Source: Chloroflexota bacterium (GTDB taxonomy: Bacteria; Chloroflexota; Dehalococcoidia; Lucifugimonadales; Lucifugimonadaceae). Taken from it: 10,425 nucleotides of DNA. A model generated the notes under the pieces. The model was not told where the DNA came from, made no database searches, and worked only from the letters and a program-made list of their open reading frames with translations. Below, piece by piece: positions 1 through 7,402 of the stretch; positions within the stretch are counted from its first letter, which is position 1; each line of letters begins with the position of its first letter. Position numbers and translations under genes: made by a program. The stretch is from positions 1-10,425 of the forward strand of contig VXTA01000290.1 of NCBI GenBank assembly GCA_009837685.1. Direction: 5' to 3'.

Positions 1-1
1 C

Positions 2-556
2 CCCCGCGGGCCGGCGGTCGCCTGTGGGGGGTTTTTGGCGGCTGTGCTTTTACCCTTCCCTCTGGGTTGTCGTTTAGGGGGTTTTGGTGCTGGGGCTGCG
101 GGGGGGGGGGGACAGGGATATGCTGCGGGTATCTGGGGGCTTAAGGGACCGGAGTACACGCAGGTAGCGGATCCGTGGCCGCTGAATCCAGATGGCGAGT
201 TGATGCTGGGGCTTAAAATTGAGGATAGGGAGTGTGTTGCGAATGCCGAGTATATATGCAAGGTGCCGGGTCTGGCATTCGCGGAGTGGGGTCCGGGGGA
301 TATGGGCATGTCCTACGGTTTTGCCGATGCCCACGATCCACCGTATCCGCCGGTTATGGAGGAGGCGCGAAGTATTGTGAAGGGTGCGTGTGATGAGAAT
401 GGGATTCATTTTTTGTGTTCGTGGAAGGATTCTTCAAAGAGTACGGAGGAAAATATTCGGTTTTTGATGGATTGGGGGGTTAGAATTCTGTCTGGCGGCG
501 GAGAAGATCAGGCGCATATCGGTCGCGCTATTTCGGGCCGGCAGATGCCTGTGTGA
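2..556 (+). CDS. HpcH/HpaI-family aldolase, 5'-truncated by window edge
   Basis: This is the C-terminal part of a class II, metal-dependent aldolase of the HpcH/HpaI family (2-oxo-acid aldol cleavage, cytosolic TIM barrel). The frame is open to the left edge, so the true start lies outside the window; the first in-frame start-like codon (TTG at 35) has no ribosome-binding site. The family signature is visible: a K-I-E-D strand with the expected metal-binding Glu at 221-223, then VPGLAFAEWGPGDMGMSYG with the second expected acidic ligand (Asp, 299-301). The end, DWGVRILSGGGEDQAHIGRA followed by SGRQMPV, is the usual family C-terminus, so the stop at 554-556 is natural. The first 40 or so residues read poorly as protein (Gly-rich, with a run of 12 G at 100-111), which may be a contig-end sequencing problem or a frameshift. 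The exact substrate cannot be read from this fragment. Confidence 0.75.
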   Translation, partial: PRGPAVACGGFLAAVLLPFPLGCRLGGFGAGAAGGGGQGYAAGIWGLKGPEYTQVADPWPLNPDGELMLGLKIEDRECVANAEYICKVPGLAFAEWGPGDMGMSYGFADAHDPPYPPVMEEARSIVKGACDENGIHFLCSWKDSSKSTEENIRFLMDWGVRILSGGGEDQAHIGRAISGRQMPV

Positions 557-627
557 GGGAAGGTCGATAGAAAAGAGCTGAAAGAGGACGCAGGAGTGGT
601 CTTTCAAATCAGTTTGTTTATTAACTT

Positions 628-741
628 AATCCAGAAGGTTTTGATTGTCATTGCGGCATGATTTTAGCCGCAATCCAGTGGTTTTGGTTGTCATTGTGGC
701 ATGGTGTTGAGCCGTACGCCAGCACAGTGCCAGTAATCCAG
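628..741. repeat. imperfect 44-bp tandem repeat in intergenic DNA
   Basis: The gene-free stretch 557-807 holds two adjacent imperfect 44-bp units, 628-671 and 672-715. Both begin AATCCAG, share GTTTTG-TTGTCATTG-GGCATG in the middle and end in AGCCG. A third AATCCAG sits at 735-741. Differences are scattered substitutions plus two one-base indels. No convincing promoter or terminator was seen. Function unknown; it resembles dispersed intergenic repeats of large environmental genomes. Confidence 0.6.
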
Positions 742-807
742 TCTATCAAAATAAAAAATGTTAGATAATTGTTTGGGGATTATATACCAAAAAGCTGGAG
801 AATTTTT

Positions 808-1926
808 ATGTCTGGCTTACTCATCCAACACGCCAGATGGCAAGGAGCACTCGTTACGCCAGATGACACATGGCTCGAAGGCGGAGCAAAATGTGGTTGC
901 ATCTGCATAGGTTGTGATGAACCGCTCGTTCTGCGACGCGGAGAGAAAAAGCGGTGGCACTTTGCTCACCGTGCAGAAACTTCCTGTGGTGGAGAAACCT
1001 ATATCCACAAAGTAGTTAAAGCCTGGATCGCTGAAAAACTGATCGGTCGGGTTATTCCATTATCATCACATCCTGAATTAGATAGTCCTCAAGGATTTTG
1101 TGTTGAAAAGGGATGGCAAGAGGAGCACTGTGAGGAGACTGATAGAATATATGACGTGGTTCTCGAAGGTATGTTTCTATACGAAAAAGCTGAACAAGAG
1201 AAGCGGGGGCGTCTCATATTTGAGGTGTATTACAGCAATGCAAAAGATGATGAATTTAAGTTACAAACGCAAAAAGAGGGGAGTTATATCCTTGAGGTCA
1301 ATGCGAAGGAATTTTATGGGGATGGACGGGAAAATCTTACCGTAGAAAGGCTCGTAGAAAATAGTGAATGGATATGGTTTACGGAAAATCAGAAGCTTTG
1401 GGAATATAATTCAAGCAAAGATGTGCGTGAGATTGTAAGAGATTGGATTGCTAAAGAAATTTGGATTGATGAAGAAATAATGGACGAGCCTGTGCATTCA
1501 AAAGAAAAACAGGATCCTATAAGAAGAGGACCATTTTACCGCCAATTTCCTTTTGGAGAAGAAAATGATCATATAAAGTGGGGTAGTCCACTGAGGGAGT
1601 GTGGTTTTTATCAATATAATTTTTTTTATCAAAGTAAGTGTCCGCCATATTATTTTGAGGGAGAAAAGTGCTGGCAAAATAGATATAGCCACAAAACTGG
1701 TAGAATATATGACATTGTTTTTCAAGGCTGGTTTGGTGGGCGTAAGAAGGGGCATCTGATATTTCAGTTGGTAGATCATTTTGATGCTCATGATGACGAT
1801 TTTAAGCTACAAATACAAAAAGCAAGGTTTTGCGTCCTTGAGGTTGATGTGTATGGGTTCTTTGGAGATGGACTTGAACCCCCTACTGCGGAGAGGCTCA
1901 TGGCAAATAGCCGGTGGATATGGTGA
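808..1926 (+). CDS. CoiA-like protein with duplicated nuclease-like module
   Basis: A 372-residue protein. The ATG at 808 is chosen because GGAG (797-800) sits 7 bp ahead; the in-frame TTG at 769 has no such site. The N-terminus carries a probable zinc-binding cluster (C29, C31, C33, C36, then HFAH at 51-54 and C60) followed by E63...H67-K68. This pattern is typical of the competence protein CoiA and its relatives, which are predicted DNA-processing nucleases. A PD-(D/E)XK-like core follows: RIYD (D116), then LIFEVYY (E139), ending in WIW at 188-190. The block is repeated: residues 97-190 and 283-372 align without strain, about half identical over the best 74 positions, and the preceding helix WIAEKL/WIAKEI is also repeated. 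In copy 2 the Asp is kept (D302) but the Glu is Gln (Q320), so copy 2 is probably inactive. The gene lies 179 bp upstream of an Avs-like NTPase. Role in DNA processing or defence is inferred, not shown. Confidence 0.7.
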   Translation: MSGLLIQHARWQGALVTPDDTWLEGGAKCGCICIGCDEPLVLRRGEKKRWHFAHRAETSCGGETYIHKVVKAWIAEKLIGRVIPLSSHPELDSPQGFCVEKGWQEEHCEETDRIYDVVLEGMFLYEKAEQEKRGRLIFEVYYSNAKDDEFKLQTQKEGSYILEVNAKEFYGDGRENLTVERLVENSEWIWFTENQKLWEYNSSKDVREIVRDWIAKEIWIDEEIMDEPVHSKEKQDPIRRGPFYRQFPFGEENDHIKWGSPLRECGFYQYNFFYQSKCPPYYFEGEKCWQNRYSHKTGRIYDIVFQGWFGGRKKGHLIFQLVDHFDAHDDDFKLQIQKARFCVLEVDVYGFFGDGLEPPTAERLMANSRWIW

Positions 1927-1996
1927 TAGACGAACAAGACAAATTTAAAAAGGACAATTCGGCTGTTTAGTAATTTCTTAATTTTTTTAAGGACCA

Positions 1997-2098
1997 ATGA
2001 GTTTCAAGGGCGAATGTGTAGAGATTATGGGAAACTTGCTTGGCGACATTTATCAGGGCAACCTGCCTCTTGTCTGCCATTGCCAAGATATAGTGTGA
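1997..2098 (+). CDS. possible 33-residue ORF upstream of the NTPase
   Basis: A short ORF, MSFKGECVEIMGNLL onward, 33 residues with three Cys. AAGGA lies only 3 bp before the ATG, which is a tight spacing. The stop at 2096-2098 overlaps the Shine-Dalgarno sequence of the large NTPase gene starting at 2106, an arrangement often used for translational coupling. There is no homology I can name, no signal peptide and no clear domain. It may be a leader peptide, a remnant of an older gene, or chance; the rest of the 1927-2105 gap holds nothing I can identify. Confidence 0.3.
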   Translation: MSFKGECVEIMGNLLGDIYQGNLPLVCHCQDIV

Positions 2099-2105
2099 GG
2101 AATAC

Positions 2106-5100
2106 ATGACACAGACTGGTGGTCCCGCTGCGATAAACGGATTTCTCTATCAGATCCTCCATCATATTGAATGGATAGCTGATATCAAGTTGGAGGGTAG
2201 ATTAGCCGGTCAAGAAGTAAAGAATCCTCTTCTTAGACTGGAGCCACGAAATGGTGGTGACGCACAGATGGAGGTCTCTGACCAATATCTCGTCGAGCAG
2301 TACAAGACGCGGGCCAACGGCACATGGGCACTCACTGACGTGGAAAATATCCTGCATGATCTTCGCAAGGCTGTGCCGCCTTCGCTGCCTGCGAATGCCC
2401 ACTATCGCTTCGTGACTGATGGACGCGCCGGAAGGTTAGGGGAGTTTAAGGCTTTCCTGGACGCACTAAAGTCGGTAGAAGGGCCAGATCATCTCAATAA
2501 TAGCGAGAAGAGAAATTTCAGAAGGGAACTTACTGTAACTGACCGTGAATTTTTCGACCATATAGTTAAGAAAACGCGAAGCGATGTCCCCCAATTGCAG
2601 GCCAATGAACGCGCTGTTGTCTTTCACTTGCTTTCCCAATTTGAAATGGAATTCTGTGTAACCGATAGTAGACTGATCAAAAAAATTGAGAAAGGCCTGC
2701 GTCCTTACGTCGACAATCTTGGTGATGAGTGTAGGGTTCGGCATGATTTGGTTGGTCGCCTGATGGATAGATTGGGCGAGGGGGAACTAAAGCTCGACTC
2801 TGCCGGTTTTAATGGCTTACTCCGAGAGGCCACCCTTAGTCCAGAACGGCGTCGTAAGCTAAAGAGGCTTCCGGAAATGGTGGCTAAATTGAGTCGAAAT
2901 CGTTTGGGCCGCATAGGATACCAGTCCGAGAAAGATGTGCGGGAGGTGCCGGGCTGGCCGGAGGCGAAGCCAGTATTGCTGATTACCGGTGAGAGTGGTG
3001 CGGGTAAGACATGGCAACTTGGCAAGCACTTAGAAGAGTGTGTGAAAGCGGGTCGGACTGCTGCATTAGTACTTGGTGCTAAGACCACTGAAGACATTCT
3101 AACACAAGCGGCGCGTGATATCTGGCAAAACGGTCTTGGCGAAACGTCTGAGAAGTCGCTGGTTGCTGTATCCAACTTCCTGCCTGAAATTGACCGCAAT
3201 ATCCCTATTCCGTTACTTACGGTTGCCGTTGACGACATCCAAGATGTTGATGCCGCTCGCAATCTCATCCGACAGGATTGGATAGATTGGGGTATGCGCC
3301 TGATATTAACCGTTCCTAATACAGTGGCCCGTGCGCTTGAACATACCGACAGCGAAACCATACATGTGCATCGTATCGATGAGTTCTCCATTAACGAACT
3401 CGATGCACTACTCAAGCTACACGATCAGCGATGGGCGGATCTCCCGTCGGACCTGAAAAAGTTGCTGTGTAAACCTATTCTCGCGGGACTCTTTTTAAGG
3501 CTTCCCTATAAGTCATTCCCGGACGCGCCGTGTAGCGAATATGAGATATTTGAAAAATTCTGGCAGAAGATAGCTGCCAAGTGTCAACCCGGTGACGAAG
3601 GAATCGTAACGGCTCTTGCCGCCTATACGCATAAAGGTGAATCCTATCCACTTCCTCGAATAGAGTGGCAAAGGATCGGACTGGATGATGAAAGTTTAGC
3701 GCGACTTCAAGCCGTAGGCTGGCTGCGTAGTCCCGAACATGGCGAGGTCGAATTTGTCCATGACCGTTTGCTCAATTGGGCAGTAGCAAAATCTCTTGCC
3801 CGGAAATTTCAACGTAAGGAACTGTCTATTGATGAACTTTGTGATACATTAGTTGCGGAGATCCACGGACATGAGGAGCGTCTCTTTCGACGGCTCGGCT
3901 ATGTACCGATGGATACGTTTTGGTTATTGGCAGACGGGGAGACAAACTCTAAGGCACTCGGTAAACTCGTGGCAAAAATGGATAACCGCATCTCGGAAGG
4001 TTACATCCATCTCCTGCCGACACTTGGGCAGCGATCTATTCCTATTCTTCTTGAGCTACTTAACAGGACTACCTCCGACTCGGATTGCGGCTACAAAGTC
4101 AGTCTGATTCGCAAAGCCTTTGTTAATCTCGCCCAGCAAGAAAAAATCGAGTTGGAGGAGGTTACGGCATTATTGAACAAACCGGACCCACTTCAGCAGT
4201 CCGTGGCGATGGTCGTGCTTGAAGCCGCGCCCGATCCTCGTCATCTTGATCGTTTATGGGACCTGCACCAACAATGTGCAGATGCATGGGATAACAACAC
4301 AGATGGCTACAATATAGCAGATTACCAGACCAGCTTTGCAGCCTTGCAAGCTGGGATCAAGCTGGATCCAGAGTGGCTCCGTAACCGCATCCTTGCTGCT
4401 GATAAGAATAGTGAAAGGATTGTTGAACTTGGATATCTGCTGAGTGGACTTGAGCATCCCAATGCCCCCGAAATCTGGCAAGGTACGTCCGATGTATTAA
4501 TGAGTAAGCTTTTGCCAAATAAACCGCGAAGCCTTATCAATTGTATCGCACGTTTTGGAGATCGTGAGAAGATTGACTTTGTGATTGAGCACCTGTCGTG
4601 TTCGGAAGATTTTGCAAGCTGGGCGGCTATTAGGGCGTTGACAATTCTTGATCCGCAGGAGGCTACTGATCGGCTCATTGAGGGTGAGGAAAGAGACTGG
4701 TCTTTAATACGCAATGACTGGCTTCCGCATCTTTTACGAGTTCATCCTGAACAGACACGCCAGAGAATTCTCGAACTCGCCCGATCTGCTCCCAGGGAAT
4801 ACTGGCTAATTGCCGACATTTTTTGGGAACGACCGAACGAAATGGATGAGGTTATGCTGCGGTTCGTACTTCGTACTCTTGAGACAGACCTGCTCAATCT
4901 CAGAGAAGCCTTCGCCGAGGAATCCTCTATACCCAATCATCCACTGGACTTTCTCGGTCGTATTTCCTGTCCGAAACTCTTAAAAATATTACAAACGGAG
5001 GCGGGCGGCGAATTGGAACGACTGATTGTCGAAGTTGCATTTAGCCGACTGCACACGAACGATGGTTACTTAGATTCTATCCTGGAGAATGCTCGCCGTA

Positions 5101-6566
5101 TCCTCATCCTCATAGGAGGGCAAGGCATTACCACTCTGATCAACCGTGAGTTAGCATCCGAGCATTTTTGGGTACGGTATAGCGGGTTGAAATGGGCCTT
5201 CATCCGCCCCGACGACATTACTATAGAACGGCTTGCCGCTATCGCGCGACGTCCCATTCCCCGTGACGCTAATGGGAATCTGGAATCTGAACCCTTACGG
5301 GATTTTGACCAAGCCCTGACTGCCCTTGCGGCATCAGGAGCTGATTCGGTTCTGGTTGAGATACTAAAGCAGACTGACGTAGTAGATATACCGATCTGTT
5401 TGGCCAGCCATTTAGCTGACCTTCGAGCACACCGTGGCCCAATGCCCAAAACCCTGACAAACTCAGCACTACGGATATTGCGAGACACAGTGTTACCCGA
5501 AGATTTGCAGAAATCCTCTCTGACGATTGCTTTGCTAAGCGCCGATACTGATTTTATCCCAACCGTGCGTACAGTCCTTGAACGAACAGATCCAGAAAGC
5601 CAAATCGCAAATTATGCTTGTATGGTTCTCCAAGTGCTCGGTGATCAATCGGATGACTTTGCGCGGCTGGCCGAGCAATTGGCTCAGACAAAAGAGAATG
5701 CCGAATGGGGCCTGAGAGCCTTGAGAGGCCTTGGATATAGAGGGATAAAATCTCTACAGAACTGGGTAAAAAATTCGGGTTCTGCAGAGCGGACAAAGTA
5801 TATTGACAGCGTAATTCTCACCCTTTACCACTATCCCAGAACCCGAAAATTTGCTGTTGATGCTGCTGTGAGTCGCAACGGTGGTTTCACACTTGATCCA
5901 CTCTACGACATCGCCGCCGAATCGGACAACCCCGACCTGCGGAGGCAAATCCTTGACATAGCTTTCGCTGAACAGGAGTCCGTGGTTATGAAGCCGCTTA
6001 GAGCTATCCAAGGGCTGGCAAAATTCGATGTTGCTCGCGCTATAGAAGCAATTGAACGCGGACTCCATTTCCATCCAAAAATCGAACGGGATTTATGCCT
6101 CCTTCTTGTACGCATTGCGCCTGAGACGGCAGCGGAGAAGCTCCTTAGTGCTGCAATTACAATCGAAAGAAAGTCTTTGATTCCTACGGTGGGACGGGCA
6201 TTACGCCGGCTTGATCCAACAATTGTTGCTACATCTGTCATTGAACGAATGTCTGTCCCATTGAGCAGCAGACGGAAATCCGTAGCCGAGTTGGCGGGAT
6301 GGCTACCTATTCGTGAGATCACTGAAGCGTTGGGCCGTCTCGTCGACGAGGATAGTTCGATAGATGTCCGCCGCGTCGCGTTAGAAGCATTAGAACGTCA
6401 GCGCCGGGAAAAAATGGTTTGTGAACTTCTTGAAGACTTTCCACACACCAAGCTGGAACATCAATGGGCACTACTTGTAGCGATCTTAGAAGTCGCCGAC
6501 CCTTATCTGCTTGATGACAGGGGAGATCCGCTATGTATAGAACAGATTTTGGGAACAACGGGTTGA
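2106..6566 (+). CDS. Avs-like STAND NTPase with N-terminal Cap4-type nuclease
   Basis: A 1486-residue, apparently intact protein; GAGGA (2097-2101) precedes the ATG by 4 bp. The N-terminus (1 to about 120) looks like the Cap4/DUF4297 dsDNA endonuclease class: GFLYQ at 12-16, E46, D52 and VEQYK at 63-67, where Q65-x-K67 fits the (D/E/Q)xK catalytic motif. The P-loop NTPase follows: Walker A GESGAGKT at 295-302 (K301, T302), Walker B LTVAVDDIQD at 371-380, and the winged-helix tail motif FVHDRLLNWAVAKSL near 550, as in STAND/NACHT-like ATPases. The remaining roughly 900 residues are helical repeats of HEAT type (for example VRRVALEALERQ near 1430). This order, nuclease-STAND-helical repeats, is that of Avs (AVAST) antiviral sensors, which bind a conserved phage protein through the C-terminus, oligomerise and cut DNA. 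Here the C-terminus looks HEAT-like rather than TPR-like and the ligand is unknown. Neighbouring DNA-processing and mobile genes fit a defence island. Confidence 0.8.
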   Translation: MTQTGGPAAINGFLYQILHHIEWIADIKLEGRLAGQEVKNPLLRLEPRNGGDAQMEVSDQYLVEQYKTRANGTWALTDVENILHDLRKAVPPSLPANAHYRFVTDGRAGRLGEFKAFLDALKSVEGPDHLNNSEKRNFRRELTVTDREFFDHIVKKTRSDVPQLQANERAVVFHLLSQFEMEFCVTDSRLIKKIEKGLRPYVDNLGDECRVRHDLVGRLMDRLGEGELKLDSAGFNGLLREATLSPERRRKLKRLPEMVAKLSRNRLGRIGYQSEKDVREVPGWPEAKPVLLITGESGAGKTWQLGKHLEECVKAGRTAALVLGAKTTEDILTQAARDIWQNGLGETSEKSLVAVSNFLPEIDRNIPIPLLTVAVDDIQDVDAARNLIRQDWIDWGMRLILTVPNTVARALEHTDSETIHVHRIDEFSINELDALLKLHDQRWADLPSDLKKLLCKPILAGLFLRLPYKSFPDAPCSEYEIFEKFWQKIAAKCQPGDEGIVTALAAYTHKGESYPLPRIEWQRIGLDDESLARLQAVGWLRSPEHGEVEFVHDRLLNWAVAKSLARKFQRKELSIDELCDTLVAEIHGHEERLFRRLGYVPMDTFWLLADGETNSKALGKLVAKMDNRISEGYIHLLPTLGQRSIPILLELLNRTTSDSDCGYKVSLIRKAFVNLAQQEKIELEEVTALLNKPDPLQQSVAMVVLEAAPDPRHLDRLWDLHQQCADAWDNNTDGYNIADYQTSFAALQAGIKLDPEWLRNRILAADKNSERIVELGYLLSGLEHPNAPEIWQGTSDVLMSKLLPNKPRSLINCIARFGDREKIDFVIEHLSCSEDFASWAAIRALTILDPQEATDRLIEGEERDWSLIRNDWLPHLLRVHPEQTRQRILELARSAPREYWLIADIFWERPNEMDEVMLRFVLRTLETDLLNLREAFAEESSIPNHPLDFLGRISCPKLLKILQTEAGGELERLIVEVAFSRLHTNDGYLDSILENARRILILIGGQGITTLINRELASEHFWVRYSGLKWAFIRPDDITIERLAAIARRPIPRDANGNLESEPLRDFDQALTALAASGADSVLVEILKQTDVVDIPICLASHLADLRAHRGPMPKTLTNSALRILRDTVLPEDLQKSSLTIALLSADTDFIPTVRTVLERTDPESQIANYACMVLQVLGDQSDDFARLAEQLAQTKENAEWGLRALRGLGYRGIKSLQNWVKNSGSAERTKYIDSVILTLYHYPRTRKFAVDAAVSRNGGFTLDPLYDIAAESDNPDLRRQILDIAFAEQESVVMKPLRAIQGLAKFDVARAIEAIERGLHFHPKIERDLCLLLVRIAPETAAEKLLSAAITIERKSLIPTVGRALRRLDPTIVATSVIERMSVPLSSRRKSVAELAGWLPIREITEALGRLVDEDSSIDVRRVALEALERQRREKMVCELLEDFPHTKLEHQWALLVAILEVADPYLLDDRGDPLCIEQILGTTG

Positions 6567-6590
6567 GGGCTTACTCTAAAGCGCGCAAAT
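6551..6590. repeat. 40-bp direct repeat, copy 1 (includes NTPase stop)
   Basis: This block matches 7143-7182 at 37 of 40 positions. It contains the last codons and the stop codon of the NTPase gene and the start of the downstream gap. Just past the stop, AGCGCGCAAATAAGCCGCT (6580-6598) can form a weak bulged hairpin ahead of AAATTTT, so it may also hold a poor terminator. Confidence 0.85.
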
Positions 6591-6644
6591 AAGCCGCTGA
6601 AATTTTAACTTTAAGTGCTAAGAAATTAGCAGAAAGGATTTACT

Positions 6645-6902
6645 ATGTTGTTGACTATTGAAGTATCACCTGATCATACTTATCTTGTTGATTATGAGAT
6701 AGGGATTATATCTTGTGTAAAATCAAGATTAACGATTGATGTTTATGACTCTACTTTCGTTAAACATCGTGCCCTACAAGTTGATTTTAATGACGAGGAT
6801 ACTGCGAGAGAACAGTTTGAGAAGATTCAAAAGCAACTTGAATCTCGTGATAAACCTTCATTTGCAGGTCGAAGTCCTGTTGGTCCTACTAAAAATTTCT
6901 AA
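6645..6902 (+). CDS. hypothetical small protein, 85 residues
   Basis: The ATG at 6645 has AAAGGA (6633-6638) six bases upstream, so this is a believable gene. The protein begins MLLTIEVSPDHTYLVDYEIG and reads as alternating beta-strand segments followed by a charged helix (DEDTAREQFEKIQKQLE) and a polar, Pro/Gly-rich tail. There is no signal peptide or membrane segment. I do not recognise the family. It starts 78 bp after the NTPase stop on the same strand, so it could be an accessory of that gene, but the intervening repeat and AT-rich composition argue for separate acquisition. Its leader resembles those of the next two small genes. Confidence 0.65.
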   Translation: MLLTIEVSPDHTYLVDYEIGIISCVKSRLTIDVYDSTFVKHRALQVDFNDEDTAREQFEKIQKQLESRDKPSFAGRSPVGPTKNF

Positions 6903-6950
6903 AATTTTTGCTCATTTCTGCAAACGTATGCAGAGAAAGGATTGTTAGCT
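6902..6950 (+). promoter_or_regulatory. small-gene leader with near-palindrome
   Basis: The 48-bp gap between two small genes contains AAATTTTTGCT (6902-6912), identical to 7356-7366, then the near-palindrome TCTGCAAACGTATGCAGA (6917-6934), whose TCTGCA/TGCAGA arms flank six bases. The ribosome-binding stretch AGAAAGGATT (6934-6943) is identical to that before the 6645 gene. TTCTGCAAACGT (6916-6927) recurs at 7192-7203. A protein-binding site or RNA hairpin is possible. Confidence 0.5.
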
Positions 6951-7115
6951 ATGGATTATAGAATAGAATTTGTATTAAATGGTGAAAAGGTCGCTATTTA
7001 TATAGGAGGACCTATTAAAGCAGGAGATGCTCCTTCAGAAGAGAAACTCCAGAAAGCTCTCAGAGAGACAGCAAAAGTTACCAAGGAGACAGTGTACAAA
7101 GCATCTTCTATGTAG
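6951..7115 (+). CDS. hypothetical small protein, 54 residues
   Basis: A 54-residue ORF, MDYRIEFVLNGEKVAIYIGG onward, with AAAGGA (6936-6941) nine bases before the ATG. The first half predicts as a beta-hairpin (RIEFVLNGEKVAIYI), the second half as a charged helix (PSEEKLQKALRETAKVTKE). No signal peptide, no Cys, and no family that I recognise. It follows the 85-residue gene by 48 bp on the same strand and could be co-transcribed with it. Small beta-alpha proteins of this size occur as antitoxins, inhibitors or DNA-binding proteins, but nothing here selects one. Confidence 0.6.
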   Translation: MDYRIEFVLNGEKVAIYIGGPIKAGDAPSEEKLQKALRETAKVTKETVYKASSM

Positions 7116-7142
7116 TTGATACTCTTTCCAATGTGAATAGAA

Positions 7143-7182
7143 GGGAACAACGAGTTGAGGGCTTACTTTAAAGCGCGGAAAT
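7143..7182. repeat. 40-bp direct repeat, copy 2
   Basis: Second copy of 6551-6590 (37 of 40 identical), here not part of any gene. Weaker similarity runs on to about 7190 and then stops where an unrelated structured segment begins. Similarity to the leader of the 6645 gene resumes at about 7355, so copy 2 looks like the same leader block split by an insertion. Confidence 0.85.
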
Positions 7183-7190
7183 CAGACGTT

Positions 7191-7353
7191 GTTCTGCAAA
7201 CGTTTAAGTAAGATATAGGCTCACCTACTGTCAGTTTAGAAACTACTCCATTGCCTTGTCTGACTTTAAAAGGGTGCTGTCAAAGGACTTTATGACTTTG
7301 ATTTGGGTTGACGCCTATATCTTACTCTTAGGTAATTTGTTGCCGCAACACGC
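7191..7353. repeat. MITE-like segment with 14-bp inverted repeat
   Basis: AGTAAGATATAGGC (7207-7220) is exactly inverted as GCCTATATCTTACT (7313-7326), bounding 120 bp. Outside these arms the flanks remain loosely complementary (GCAAAC near 7196 against GTTGCC near 7340). The interior has no ORF and contains GACTTT three times (7262, 7287, 7294). The segment interrupts a leader that is otherwise repeated nearby, as a small non-autonomous element or a large RNA hairpin would. No target duplication could be confirmed. Confidence 0.5.
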
Positions 7354-7402
7354 GGAAATTTTTGCTTTCAAGTACTAAAAAATTAATAGTTAGGAGATCA
7401 AA

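Noticed and set aside
74..409. 111-codon - strand ORF
   Set aside because: Antisense to the aldolase fragment, whose frame carries the family signature.
769..807. Upstream TTG start adding 13 residues to the CoiA-like protein
   Set aside because: No ribosome-binding site precedes 769, whereas GGAG stands 7 bp before the ATG at 808.
557..807. CRISPR array
   Set aside because: The two 44-bp units are adjacent and imperfect, with no unique spacers between identical repeats and no cas genes.
2705..3415. 236-codon - strand ORF inside the NTPase gene
   Set aside because: It is antisense to the nuclease-NTPase region, Ser/Arg-rich as expected of a shadow frame, and has no motif. Other - strand frames in 2202-6558 were rejected for the same reason.
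6736..6948. 70-codon + strand ORF overlapping the 85-residue gene
   Set aside because: Shadow frame; no ribosome-binding site, and the 6645 frame has a good one.
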